From assembly GCF_022662535.1 (NCBI RefSeq), contig NZ_JAKQYM010000006.1, positions 1-64,000 on the forward strand: DNA of 64,000 nt, written 5' to 3'. The number at the start of each line of letters is the position of its first letter. The stretch's first letter is position 1. The position numbers and the translations under genes are program-made. Positions 43,598 to 52,600 of this stretch are shown piece after piece. The notes beneath the pieces are model-generated. The model saw only the letters and a program-made list of their open reading frames with translations, ran no database searches and was not told where the DNA came from. Source of the DNA: Polaribacter marinus. Lineage in GTDB: Bacteria; Bacteroidota; Bacteroidia; Flavobacteriales; Flavobacteriaceae.

Positions 43598-44185
43598 TCA
43601 CTTGATAAAATAGAAAAAGAAAAATAGATAAATCCATAGTATATCTACAAAGTGCCAGAAGATTGCACCTAGTTCAAACCCAAGCATATCTTCTGATTTA
43701 TATTTATATTTAAAATGATTATAAATAACGACTAAAAGAACAATCATACCCGCTAGCAAGTGCAAAACGTGCATAAATGTAATTCCTATTATAAATGATG
43801 TTGACACGGTGCTTTCAGGCCCTGTAAAAAACAAACCTACACTCTTTAATTGATTAAAGCCCACATATTGTTGCCAAACAAAACCAATTCCTAATAATAA
43901 AGTAGCAACAACAAATATTAATGATAATTGTCTTTTACTCTGTTTTAAAAACCTTTGTGATAAAAATAAAGTAATACTGCTAATAATAATTAAAATTGTA
44001 CTTGTATAAAATGCGCTTGGCAAATCAAAAGAAACCCAATCATCTCTTTTCATGCTGATAACATAAGCACTTGTTAAACCTGCAAAAAACATAACCATAC
44101 TAATCATAGAAATCCATAGCATTGGTTTTGCTGATTTCTTTTTTGCAACAGTTAGTTCTTCTTGTACCGTTTGTTCGTTTACCAT
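43598..44185 (-). CDS. Cytochrome c oxidase subunit III (short form)
   Basis: A 195-residue heme-copper oxidase subunit III-type protein with five helices (about 19-40, 53-72, 87-105, 130-155 and 172-194). The I-G-I-T-F-M-H-V-L-H-L-L-A-G segment matches the family's G-x-H-x-x-H-V-x-x-G pattern. It lies 3 bases downstream of ctaB and 55 bases upstream of the long form, in the same direction. Two different subunit III genes in tandem are common in flavobacterial caa3/aa3 clusters. Confidence 0.9.
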   Translation of the reverse strand: MVNEQTVQEELTVAKKKSAKPMLWISMISMVMFFAGLTSAYVISMKRDDWVSFDLPSAFYTSTILIIISSITLFLSQRFLKQSKRQLSLIFVVATLLLGIGFVWQQYVGFNQLKSVGLFFTGPESTVSTSFIIGITFMHVLHLLAGMIVLLVVIYNHFKYKYKSEDMLGFELGAIFWHFVDILWIYLFFFFYFIK

Positions 44186-44188
44186 TTT

Positions 44189-45091
44189 TTAATGTAAAAA
44201 TTTATCTACTACATATATAATTTGCACAACAGTGATATATAAAACACTAGATAACATTAGTTTTCTAGCATCTGTATTTTGTTCGCTCTTGTGTAATTTT
44301 ATTCCATAAAACAACATTATTCCTCCTAAAAGAGCAATAATTACAGCTGTAATTGGACTGATATAAAATGTTCCTGAAACTTTAAGAACTGGTGCAATAG
44401 AAACTAAAATCATAATTATTGTATAAAAAATGATTTGTTTTACCGCTCCTTTATCTTTAGTATTCATTGGTAACATGTTAAACCCTGCTTTTTTATATTC
44501 TTCATATTGCAGCCAACCAATTGCCCAAAAGTGTGGAAACTGCCAAAAAAACTGAATCATAAAAAGCATACCAGCTTCTATTCCAAATTGATTTGTAGCT
44601 GCTACCCAACCTAACATAAAAGGAATTGCTCCAGGAATTGCTCCAACAAAAACTGCTAAAGGCGTAACCGATTTTAAAGGAGTATAAGCACTTGTATATA
44701 AAAAAATTGAAATAGCGCCAAATAAAGCTGTCTTTGGATTGATCGTGTACAAAATTGAAAGCCCTACAATAGTAAACAAAATAGCAATTGTTAAAGCCAC
44801 TCCTACAGACATTCTACCTGTTGGCAGTGGTCTGTTTTGTGTACGCAACATAATGGCGTCTGTATCTCTTTCTATAATTTGATTATATGCATTTGAAGCA
44901 CCTACCATTAAAAACCCTCCAATAGCCAAGAGAATTAATGTTGTATAGTTTACAACATCTACCGCTAATAAATAACCTGCAACAGAAGAAAACACAACAC
45001 TTAAAGATAAACCAACTTTAGTAAGTTGTTTAAAATCTGAAATTAGCGTTTGCATAGAAGTTTTATTGTCTGTAATAACTATTGAATTCAT
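44189..45091 (-). CDS. ctaB: Protoheme IX farnesyltransferase (heme O synthase)
   Basis: Transfers a farnesyl group to heme B, giving heme O, which CtaA turns into heme A. The ATG at 45091 gives 300 residues; a TTG start at 45112 is also in frame but less likely, and another ATG lies at 45055. UbiA-type prenyltransferase with about nine helices; the first Asp-rich motif is N-A-Y-N-Q-I-I-E-R-D-T-D-A-I-M near the third helix, followed by R-T-Q-N-R-P-L-P-T-G-R. First gene of the oxidase cluster, 3 bases before the short subunit III gene. Confidence 0.94.
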   Translation of the reverse strand: MNSIVITDNKTSMQTLISDFKQLTKVGLSLSVVFSSVAGYLLAVDVVNYTTLILLAIGGFLMVGASNAYNQIIERDTDAIMLRTQNRPLPTGRMSVGVALTIAILFTIVGLSILYTINPKTALFGAISIFLYTSAYTPLKSVTPLAVFVGAIPGAIPFMLGWVAATNQFGIEAGMLFMIQFFWQFPHFWAIGWLQYEEYKKAGFNMLPMNTKDKGAVKQIIFYTIIMILVSIAPVLKVSGTFYISPITAVIIALLGGIMLFYGIKLHKSEQNTDARKLMLSSVLYITVVQIIYVVDKFLH

Positions 45092-45173
45092 TGTATCACA
45101 ATTCAACTGCAAAGATATTTTATAAATATGACTTTACCATAAGTTTTAATAGCTTTTGTTTAATATCTGTAAT

Positions 45174-45202
45174 AAAAAAACCCACTCAAAAAATTGAGTG
45201 GG
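45174..45202 (-). terminator. Terminator of the barrel-protein gene group
   Basis: cccactca and tgagtggg pair around 6 bases, with a T-run on the minus strand, 95 bases beyond the stop at 45297. A second palindrome (45227-45247, tgtggttt/aaaccaca) lies between. Confidence 0.8.
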
Positions 45203-45296
45203 AAAATTGCTATGAAAAAGAAAAAGTGTGGTTTATAAAAAACCACATACAAATATATATAAATATTTATATTCTTCTCTAAAATTCTTTAAAAAA

Positions 45297-47363
45297 TTAA
45301 AAATCTAAATAAGTATTAAATAAGTCTGCTTTTATACCCGCAGAAAACCAAACAGTACTACCTGCAGGGTAACCTGCTAAAGAGACTTCTGGTGTAAAAT
45401 TCCTGTAAGAAAGTCCCGCAAAAAGACTTAAATTGTTTGATGGGTTTAACAAATAATTTCCTTGTAATTCTGCTATAAGTATATTTGCTGTATTTCCTTG
45501 TGCCAATTCGTTGCCTGTATCTCCAAAACGAGCTTCGTAAGATTGATAAATATCTCCACCATAACTTACCGTTTGATCTTGATAATCAAACCCTTTTTTT
45601 CCTAAAATTAATTTAGCACTACCACTCCATCTATCTTTTTTATACCTAGCTATTGCAATTGCTTCCCAAAAATTTGCTCCCCAAAGATGTCCTAAAGGTT
45701 GACTATAATTTCCGTAATTTAATATTGGAGATTTATGAGCAAATGTATAAGGTCTTGCATAATTGTATTCTAATTGTAAAAAAAGATGATCAACATTAAA
45801 AGCATTAAAGTATTTTGCCCCTAACTGATAAGCAAATTTATTTTCCCATTTCCCTAAATCACTTAAATTTCCTACAGAAAATTCATCAATAATTAATTGA
45901 GAGTATAAAGAAACATTATCATTTAGTTTATATTTTCCTGTTAAACCTATAATTGCATTTCCTGCGTCTTCTCCTCTATTAAATTCAACAGTTCTATAAA
46001 ACATTATTGGATTAAGAAAACCTGCATCAAAACCATTTTCTCCAGTAGAAATGGCTGTTTCAAAAAAACCTATATTTAATCTATCTGTAAGATTTAAACT
46101 TAAATAATGAGCTGCAACATATTTTCTAGCATGCTCATTAGGGTTAGAAGCAGAAGATATTGAGGGTTCTGTATTCCACATCCAAATATTGGTGTATTGT
46201 ACTTTCCAAAAATCTATCTTCATTTTTAAATATGTTGTTGGAGATGAAACATCAGAAAGGATAAAAGAACGATAACCATCACCAATAAAGTTTTTACCAC
46301 TTCCAAACTGAAATTGCATAAACTTATTTGGTGTATACGAAATGTAACCTTCTGCTACTGGGTAATCGTAAGCATCTGTTTTAAATCCTTTAGCTTTTCC
46401 TCTTCCAGGAACCAATCCTTCAGAGTTTTTAGGCCTAGTCGTTAGTGATGGGTTTGAAATAAAACTGTTAACATATTCTGCAAATCTACCTTGGCTTTCA
46501 TAAATTGTAGCAGAATAAGAGAGTTTATCTCCAAAACCTCCATTTACACTCATAATTCTAGAATTATTATATGTATACGTTTGGTTTGAATTATCTTTTC
46601 CTAATTGTACATCTAATAAGAAATCTAATGTAAACCAATAATCTTTCTTTTTAACTTGTAAAAGATGTTCGTTCCATATCTTATTTCCTACCCAAGTTTT
46701 TGCCATAGGCTTTAAGAATTTTTTCTTTTCTTCTGTTAAATTATAATATTTACCTATTTCACTATACAAATAAGGTTTTGATGCCGTATGTGTTCCTTTT
46801 TGCTTATGTAAAGCAAATTCATAATCTACATATCTTTGATGTGTAAAAGGAATATTTAATTGACTGTTATGTTCTAAAAAAGATGAATCTGCTATTCTTG
46901 TTTTTTCTACAACTTCAAATAAATCTTCTTTAAGCTTATCATTTTGTGGTCTAATTTTATTTTCTGTTGCATTTTTATCAATTGGAAAAGTAATTGGCAA
47001 AACAAATTTCATTTCTATAGAATGGTTATTGTACCATGCAGGAGTTATTCTTGGAAATATTTTAAACGCTCTTTCTATTTCTGTTTTTATTTCTTGATAA
47101 GGTGTGTTTATGTAAATCAATTTAAAATCGCCTTCTACTGTTACCACAAAAACAGCATTTACAGTTCCTTTAAAGTTTTCGTTTTCTACTATTGGTGGTG
47201 TTTTGAATTCTGCAAAAAAATGTTTTTTTGTTGTTTGATAAAAACAATCTTTTATAGATGATATTTCGTTTCCTTTACAAACATCAAAAATTGGATATCT
47301 TTCTTTTTGTGCTAATAACACTGCAGGAAACAATAAAATTAGTAATATGTATTTTCTTATCAT
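45297..47363 (-). CDS. Wzi-like outer-membrane barrel with N-terminal TonB-C-like domain
   Basis: A 688-residue exported protein. Signal peptide 1-19. Residues about 22-129 resemble the TonB C-terminal domains of the two tonB genes in this window: P-I-F-D-V-C-K-G, then K-D-C-F, K-K-H-F, and the closing V-L-P-I-T-F-P-I-D. From about residue 165 to the end, the protein shows the alternating strands and aromatic belts of a capsule assembly Wzi-type barrel, with N-Y-A-R-P-Y-T-F and F-S-A-G-I-K-A-D-L-F near the end. It lies in a run with an acetyltransferase gene typical of surface polysaccharide loci (1-base gap). A role in surface glycan attachment is inferred. Confidence 0.8.
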   Translation of the reverse strand: MIRKYILLILLFPAVLLAQKERYPIFDVCKGNEISSIKDCFYQTTKKHFFAEFKTPPIVENENFKGTVNAVFVVTVEGDFKLIYINTPYQEIKTEIERAFKIFPRITPAWYNNHSIEMKFVLPITFPIDKNATENKIRPQNDKLKEDLFEVVEKTRIADSSFLEHNSQLNIPFTHQRYVDYEFALHKQKGTHTASKPYLYSEIGKYYNLTEEKKKFLKPMAKTWVGNKIWNEHLLQVKKKDYWFTLDFLLDVQLGKDNSNQTYTYNNSRIMSVNGGFGDKLSYSATIYESQGRFAEYVNSFISNPSLTTRPKNSEGLVPGRGKAKGFKTDAYDYPVAEGYISYTPNKFMQFQFGSGKNFIGDGYRSFILSDVSSPTTYLKMKIDFWKVQYTNIWMWNTEPSISSASNPNEHARKYVAAHYLSLNLTDRLNIGFFETAISTGENGFDAGFLNPIMFYRTVEFNRGEDAGNAIIGLTGKYKLNDNVSLYSQLIIDEFSVGNLSDLGKWENKFAYQLGAKYFNAFNVDHLFLQLEYNYARPYTFAHKSPILNYGNYSQPLGHLWGANFWEAIAIARYKKDRWSGSAKLILGKKGFDYQDQTVSYGGDIYQSYEARFGDTGNELAQGNTANILIAELQGNYLLNPSNNLSLFAGLSYRNFTPEVSLAGYPAGSTVWFSAGIKADLFNTYLDF

Positions 47364-47364
47364 T

Positions 47365-47937
47365 CTATATTTTTTTTACAGTATTATTCTTTAATTGATA
47401 TTTTTGTTTACTTTCTTTACAAGTCGCAAAACCGTTTTCATCAAAATTTAGCCTATGTCCATATTCACTAACCCAACCTATTTGTTTTGATGGATTGCCA
47501 ACAACTAAGGCAAATGGTAAAACTTCTTTAGTTACGACTGCGCCTGCGCCAACAAAAGCATACTCCCCTATATCATTTCCACAAACAATCGTGGCATTTG
47601 CACCAATACTTGCTCCCTTTTTTACAACGGTTTGTTTATACTCGTCTTGTCTTTTAATAGCACTCCTAGGGTTCATCACATTTGTAAATACCATAGACGG
47701 ACCTAAAAAAACATCGTCTTCACAAATAACTCCTGTATAAATAGAAACGTTGTTTTGCACTTTCACGTTTTTCCCTAAAGTTACTTGCGGAGAAACTACT
47801 ACATTCTGACCAATATTGCATTGCTTACCAATAACACAATTAGACATAACATGACTGAAATGCCAAATCTTTGTACCCTCTCCAATACTGCAGTTTTTAT
47901 CTATGACAGCCGTTTCATGTGCAAAATAGTTTTTCAA
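47365..47937 (-). CDS. Hexapeptide-repeat N-acetyltransferase, WbpD/WlbB-like
   Basis: A 190-residue left-handed beta-helix acyltransferase. The hexapeptide repeats (I/L/V-G-x-x-x-x) run from about residue 14 to 145, with F-L-G-P-S-M-V-F-T-N-V-M-N-P-R near 77-91. Overall layout fits WbpD/WlbB enzymes, which acetylate the 3-amino group of UDP-2-acetamido-3-amino-glucuronate for O-antigen or capsule synthesis. The exact substrate is inferred. It starts 2 bases before the deoC end and ends 1 base before the barrel gene. Confidence 0.85.
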   Translation of the reverse strand: MKNYFAHETAVIDKNCSIGEGTKIWHFSHVMSNCVIGKQCNIGQNVVVSPQVTLGKNVKVQNNVSIYTGVICEDDVFLGPSMVFTNVMNPRSAIKRQDEYKQTVVKKGASIGANATIVCGNDIGEYAFVGAGAVVTKEVLPFALVVGNPSKQIGWVSEYGHRLNFDENGFATCKESKQKYQLKNNTVKKI

Positions 47938-47939
47938 AA

Positions 47940-48686
47940 TTAATAACTTGAATTTGAGGGTTTACTTTTATTTATTATTTCTTTAGAAGATGATGTCCCT
48001 ATTCTGTCTACACCTAATGCAATCATTTTTAAAGCTGTTCCATAATCCCTAACACCACCAGCTGCTTTAATTTTTAATGGTTTTGCATTTGCTGCAATTA
48101 ACTTCATTGCTTCAAAGGTTGCACCATTTGGAGAATTATCTTCTGTTTTAAAGAAGCCTGTAGAAGATTTTACAAAAACCTTATCCGCGTTTTCTTCTCC
48201 AAAAGAACTAAAAACAACTTCTTTAATAAGTTGTGAAATTACAATTATTTCTTCATTTGTTAGGGCAGCAACTTCAATTATCCATTTTGTAATTTTCTTG
48301 TTTTCTAAACAGAGTTTTGTACAGGCAAAAACCTCTTCTTTTACAAGGTCTATTTGTCCTTGTTTAAAAGCAACATAATTTATTACAAAATCTAGTTCGT
48401 CTGCACCTAAATTAATTGCTTTTTTTGCTTCTTCTAATTTTTCTTTTATACTTGATGTACCTTCGTGAAAGCCAATTACAGTACCTACTAAAACTTTAGA
48501 TTTTGCTTTACTAAGCATTTTTTTTGCAAGGGTTATATATTTAGAGCGAATCATAATCAACTTATAATTATACAAAATCGACTCATTTATTAAATCGACA
48601 ACTTTTTGTTGATTTTCTTCCTCTGTAAGATTTGCTTGAACCGCTGTTTTTAAATACGTAGCGTCTAAAAATTGATTTATTTCCAT
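47940..48686 (-). CDS. deoC: Deoxyribose-phosphate aldolase
   Basis: A 248-residue TIM-barrel class I aldolase that cleaves 2-deoxyribose 5-phosphate to acetaldehyde and glyceraldehyde 3-phosphate in nucleoside breakdown. The Schiff-base Lys is K173 in V-F-V-K-S-S-T-G-F; partner residues are D99 in A-D-E-L-D-F-V and K207 in K-I-K-A-A-G-G-V-R. All three are present. The 2-base gap to the acetyltransferase gene suggests cotranscription although the functions differ. Confidence 0.95.
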   Translation of the reverse strand: MEINQFLDATYLKTAVQANLTEEENQQKVVDLINESILYNYKLIMIRSKYITLAKKMLSKAKSKVLVGTVIGFHEGTSSIKEKLEEAKKAINLGADELDFVINYVAFKQGQIDLVKEEVFACTKLCLENKKITKWIIEVAALTNEEIIVISQLIKEVVFSSFGEENADKVFVKSSTGFFKTEDNSPNGATFEAMKLIAANAKPLKIKAAGGVRDYGTALKMIALGVDRIGTSSSKEIINKSKPSNSSY

Positions 48687-48714
48687 TTTGTAAAAATACT
48701 AAAATCTTATATTA

Positions 48715-48742
48715 AAAAACCCAACCTAATTGGTTGGGTTTT
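48715..48742 (-). terminator. Terminator of tonB (second copy)
   Basis: Arms aaaacccaacc and ggttgggtttt around 5 bases with a T-run on the minus strand, directly after the stop at 48747. Confidence 0.88.
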
Positions 48743-48746
48743 TATT

Positions 48747-49484
48747 TTAATCTACTCTAAAAGAAATAGGCAGTGTATATCGAACTTTAACAGGGATAGC
48801 CCTTTGTTTTCCTGGTGTAAATTTTGGGAGCTTTTCTATTAAATTTTGGGTTTCTTTTTTTAACCTAACATGTGGTGCTCTAATTTTAACATCAATTACA
48901 TTGCCTTCTTTATCAATGATAAATTGTGTTTGAATTTTATAGATTCCAGTATTTAAACCTAATTCATTTCCGAGTTCAGCATCAAAATTTCGTTGTACAA
49001 ATTGTTTCATTTTTTTATCAAAACAAATTTTATTTTCCTCTCTAGACAATCCTTCACAACCTTTAAAAACAGGAGCATCTTCTATATTAACAAAAGGAAC
49101 ATCTTCTTCTATAATTGGTTTTTCTACAATTTCTATAACAGCATCAATATCTATTATTTTTGGATCCTCTATTGGTTCATCAATTACAGAAATTTCTACA
49201 ATATCATTATCTCCTTTTTTGACTTGATCTAAAATAAACGGATTTTGCTTTGGCAATTCTATCTTAGGCTCTACCTTGGGTTCTTTCACAAAAACGATTA
49301 CTTCATCGGGTTCCATATAGATTCTTTCAGAAACCACAGGCTCTTTGAGAGCAAAAGTTTTCTCTTCGGTTTGGTGTTCTAAAGTTAGGTAAACTATAAA
49401 GAGCACTAATACTAACCCTAACTGCATAAAAATGTTAGAGAATTTTTCTAATTGTTTGGTTGGTAGTTTTTTTAAGTCTTTCAT
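48747..49484 (-). CDS. tonB: TonB family energy transducer (second copy)
   Basis: A 245-residue paralogue of the tonB at 34808. N-terminus K-F-S-N-I-F-M-Q-L-G-L-V-L-V-L-F parallels Y-S-K-I-F-M-Q-I-G-L-V-L-A-L-F of the first copy; TM about 17-35. A less Pro-rich, Glu/Val/Ile-rich spacer follows (45-130). The C-terminal domain has the same Cys pair (V-F-K-G-C-E-G and K-I-C-F), F-D-A-E-L-G-N-E-L-G-L and P-G-K-Q-R. Its own terminator follows. The receptor it serves is unknown. Confidence 0.88.
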   Translation of the reverse strand: MKDLKKLPTKQLEKFSNIFMQLGLVLVLFIVYLTLEHQTEEKTFALKEPVVSERIYMEPDEVIVFVKEPKVEPKIELPKQNPFILDQVKKGDNDIVEISVIDEPIEDPKIIDIDAVIEIVEKPIIEEDVPFVNIEDAPVFKGCEGLSREENKICFDKKMKQFVQRNFDAELGNELGLNTGIYKIQTQFIIDKEGNVIDVKIRAPHVRLKKETQNLIEKLPKFTPGKQRAIPVKVRYTLPISFRVD

Positions 49485-49532
49485 AATTAGAAAATTTTTA
49501 AATGTTAAGACTATGTTAAAACAAATAATATG

Positions 49533-49567
49533 CCAAAAAAAACAGCATCAATAAAATTGATGCTGTT
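49533..49567 (-). terminator. Terminator of the 1311-aa T9SS cargo gene
   Basis: Hairpin with arms acagcatcaat and attgatgctgt and a T-run on the minus strand. The same hairpin with its flanks recurs at 53709-53742. Confidence 0.88.
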
Positions 49568-49625
49568 TACACAATTAAAATATAAACATTAAAACCTAAT
49601 AATTGTGATAAACTACTCTCTCTTT

Positions 49626-52600
49626 CTATTTTATTATCAGTTTTTTTGATACTGTCTTTCCTTTAGAAAAAACTTTAACAAAGTAAATTCCTTTAGATAA
49701 TTTAGAGATATCTATTTCTACAAAAGTTAAATTATCAACACTTTTTTCTACTACTATTTGACCCATAATATTATATAGATCTACTTTTTGAATTTGTTGG
49801 GTTTCTTTTAATGAAACAGCTATTTTTGAATTTGCTGGATTTGGATAAAGAAAAAGATTTTCTTTATCTGTAATTTGATTTAGGCTAGCTGTAGCTGGTG
49901 TTTTAAATTTATTTTGAGTTGTATTAGTTACAATGTAAGGGTTTTGATCAAAATAAATATAAGCAGTGTTTTCTACAATCGTGTTTTCAGTAATGGTTTT
50001 TTTTGCCTTTATTTTGTATTTAAAATAACCTTGACTTTCTATGGGGCTAGATAAGCTATCTGGTAAATAGATGTCTTGAAATAAGAATTTTTTTATGCTT
50101 TTTGTTTCGTCTCCAACTTCAGATATTTTAACGTTATGACTGCTTTCTAAAAACTTGAAAGAATTTTTATCAAAATTATCATCAATAGTATCTAATACGT
50201 AAATATCTTTGGCAGAAAAATTTCCATTATTTTGAAAACGAATAGTGTAGGTTAACCATTTTCTATCAATATCTACTTCATTAAGTTTTCCTGGAACACC
50301 TGGGGTTACTAATTTGTCATTTGGATCATATGAACTAAAAATTGGACTAAAATAAGGGCCATCGAAAAACAATTCTTTTTCGTCTCTATAAACATCATCT
50401 TCATCTAAATAAATGTCTTCTGGTTCTTCATATGGAGAAAAATCTTCATCGTCTCCTAGCCGGTTGTCATTACTTTCTGGAGTAACATCAATCCAATCTG
50501 ATAAATTAGGATTATTTCCGTTCGAAGGATTTTCCCAACTAGAAGAAGAAATGGCTGTTGGACCAAATTGAATATTATCTCCAATAGCAGTTGGATCAAA
50601 AACACCTGTTTTCACCTCTAAAACAATAGCTTCAAAAGGATCTATATTTCCTAATTCTATCTCAATAATTTTACTTCTTTCTGTGTTACTTTCTGTAAAA
50701 ACAGGATTAATATCGGTAGAAATAGTATAATTATTACTTTCTAAATTTACTTTCCAAAACTGACTTTTACCTGGATCAATATTAATTTTATTAATAATAT
50801 GATTATTACTTTGGTTATTTTTTAATCTATGTAGCGTAATAGATGCAATTGAATTAACATTATAATTTGCATTATTCTCATTTGTATTGATAAATTCGTA
50901 ACGAAGTTTAACATTGTTAAATATTTTAGAACGAGATAAGTTGCCTACTGATGTTACAAACCTATTATCAAAACCATCTCTTACAAAGCCCCAAGCGCCT
51001 TCTTTTGTAGAACCTTTTACATACAGACTTTTTAAATCTTCGTTTTTTAAATCAATATTATTATTACTATAATCTGCATCTAAATTGGTTACGTCTACTT
51101 TATAAACTCTCTTAGGTGTATAAGAAAAACCATCTGTTGAAGTTAGTGCAATTTCGTAAGTTTGATTTGCTATATAAATAGGAAATGAAAAATTCCCTTG
51201 ATTATCTGAATAAACAATAAAAGAAGAACTGCCCTTTTTAATATTTAAAGCCTGATTAGGCACAATAACATCTGTAGCCTCTTCGTAAGTTCCGTTTTCA
51301 TTAATGTCAACAAATATTTTTCCTGATGCTTTACCTCTTAAACTACTTGTTGTAGCGGCATTAACAATACCTCCAGTATCATTTACCTCTTTAAATTTTA
51401 ATAATTTAGAGAGATAAGTACCTGTAGAAGCCAACCATTTGTTTCCTTGATTATCTATAGTAAGTTTACTAAAATTCGCCAAATTTGGACCATTAGTTGT
51501 TGTTGGGTAATAAAATTCTTTAGTTGTAGGTGTAGCGTTTTGTATGTCTGAAATTTTTAATAAACCGTTAGAGCTTAAAACATATAGATTATTATCAGCA
51601 TCTATTTTAGCGTCATTAATAGTGTTTAAAGTTGGATAATCTGCCTTTAAAAGCTTGTGAGTTTCTACTTCATTTTTTAGGAAAATGACACCATTTTTAC
51701 CTATTAGCCATAACTCACTAGTGTTCGTTCCAAAAAGCAATTGTTCGATGTTTCCAATTTCAGAATGCGAATTATAATTTAAGTTTGCTAAAGCTAATAC
51801 TCCATTTGTATCTGTAACAGGATCGTACCACTTAATACTTTCAGATTGTGATGCTGATGATATAGACCATATACGCTCGTCTGGCGCTTCTGTTAAAAAG
51901 ACTAATGAACTTGAGCCAAAATCAAAATTAGAATTATTAGAAGTATAACTAACATTAGTATCTAAATTGGTTAATCTTCCTCCATTTTCATCAAAATACC
52001 ATCTATTAAAGCCTTCTACAGCAAACTTATCGCCTGATCGAAGCGAATAATTTTCTAATAAATTATTAAAGACTGGGTAATTTAGTGCTGAAAATCGATC
52101 TTCATAACTTCCGTTATTATTGATAAGGTATCTTCCATACACATTACCATTTTCATCTATTTGTCCTTTTTCTTCAAAACCACCAATATGTGTTACACCT
52201 TTTCCTATTGGTTGATTTTCAATTATATCATTTTTTAGTTTAGAGGCTACTAAAATATCTTTCCCTGAATTAGATGTAAAAGTACTAAATACAACTCCTC
52301 CTGTTTTATCTTGTTTTAAAAAACCTATTCTTCTATTGTTTCCCGTTGGAATATTGTTTTTTAATGGACTATAATGTTGCCATTCTCCATTTTCATAAAC
52401 AACTGTTCCGCCTCCTATTACCGACATGTATAACTTGTCTCCATAAGAAGCTAAATCATATACTCCCGCTTGATAACCAAAAATATAAAAATAATCTATA
52501 AAACCTTTTTGTTGAAAAAAAGCTTGGTCATAATGTTGCCAAACTGGTGTGTTATTGCTTTCAAAAGTTAGGTTATAAACGCCTATTAAATCATTAGACT

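Noticed and set aside
45227-45247. Palindrome tgtggttt/aaaccaca as a regulatory site
   Set aside because: It lies in a 3' UTR next to a clear terminator; most likely part of transcript-end structure.
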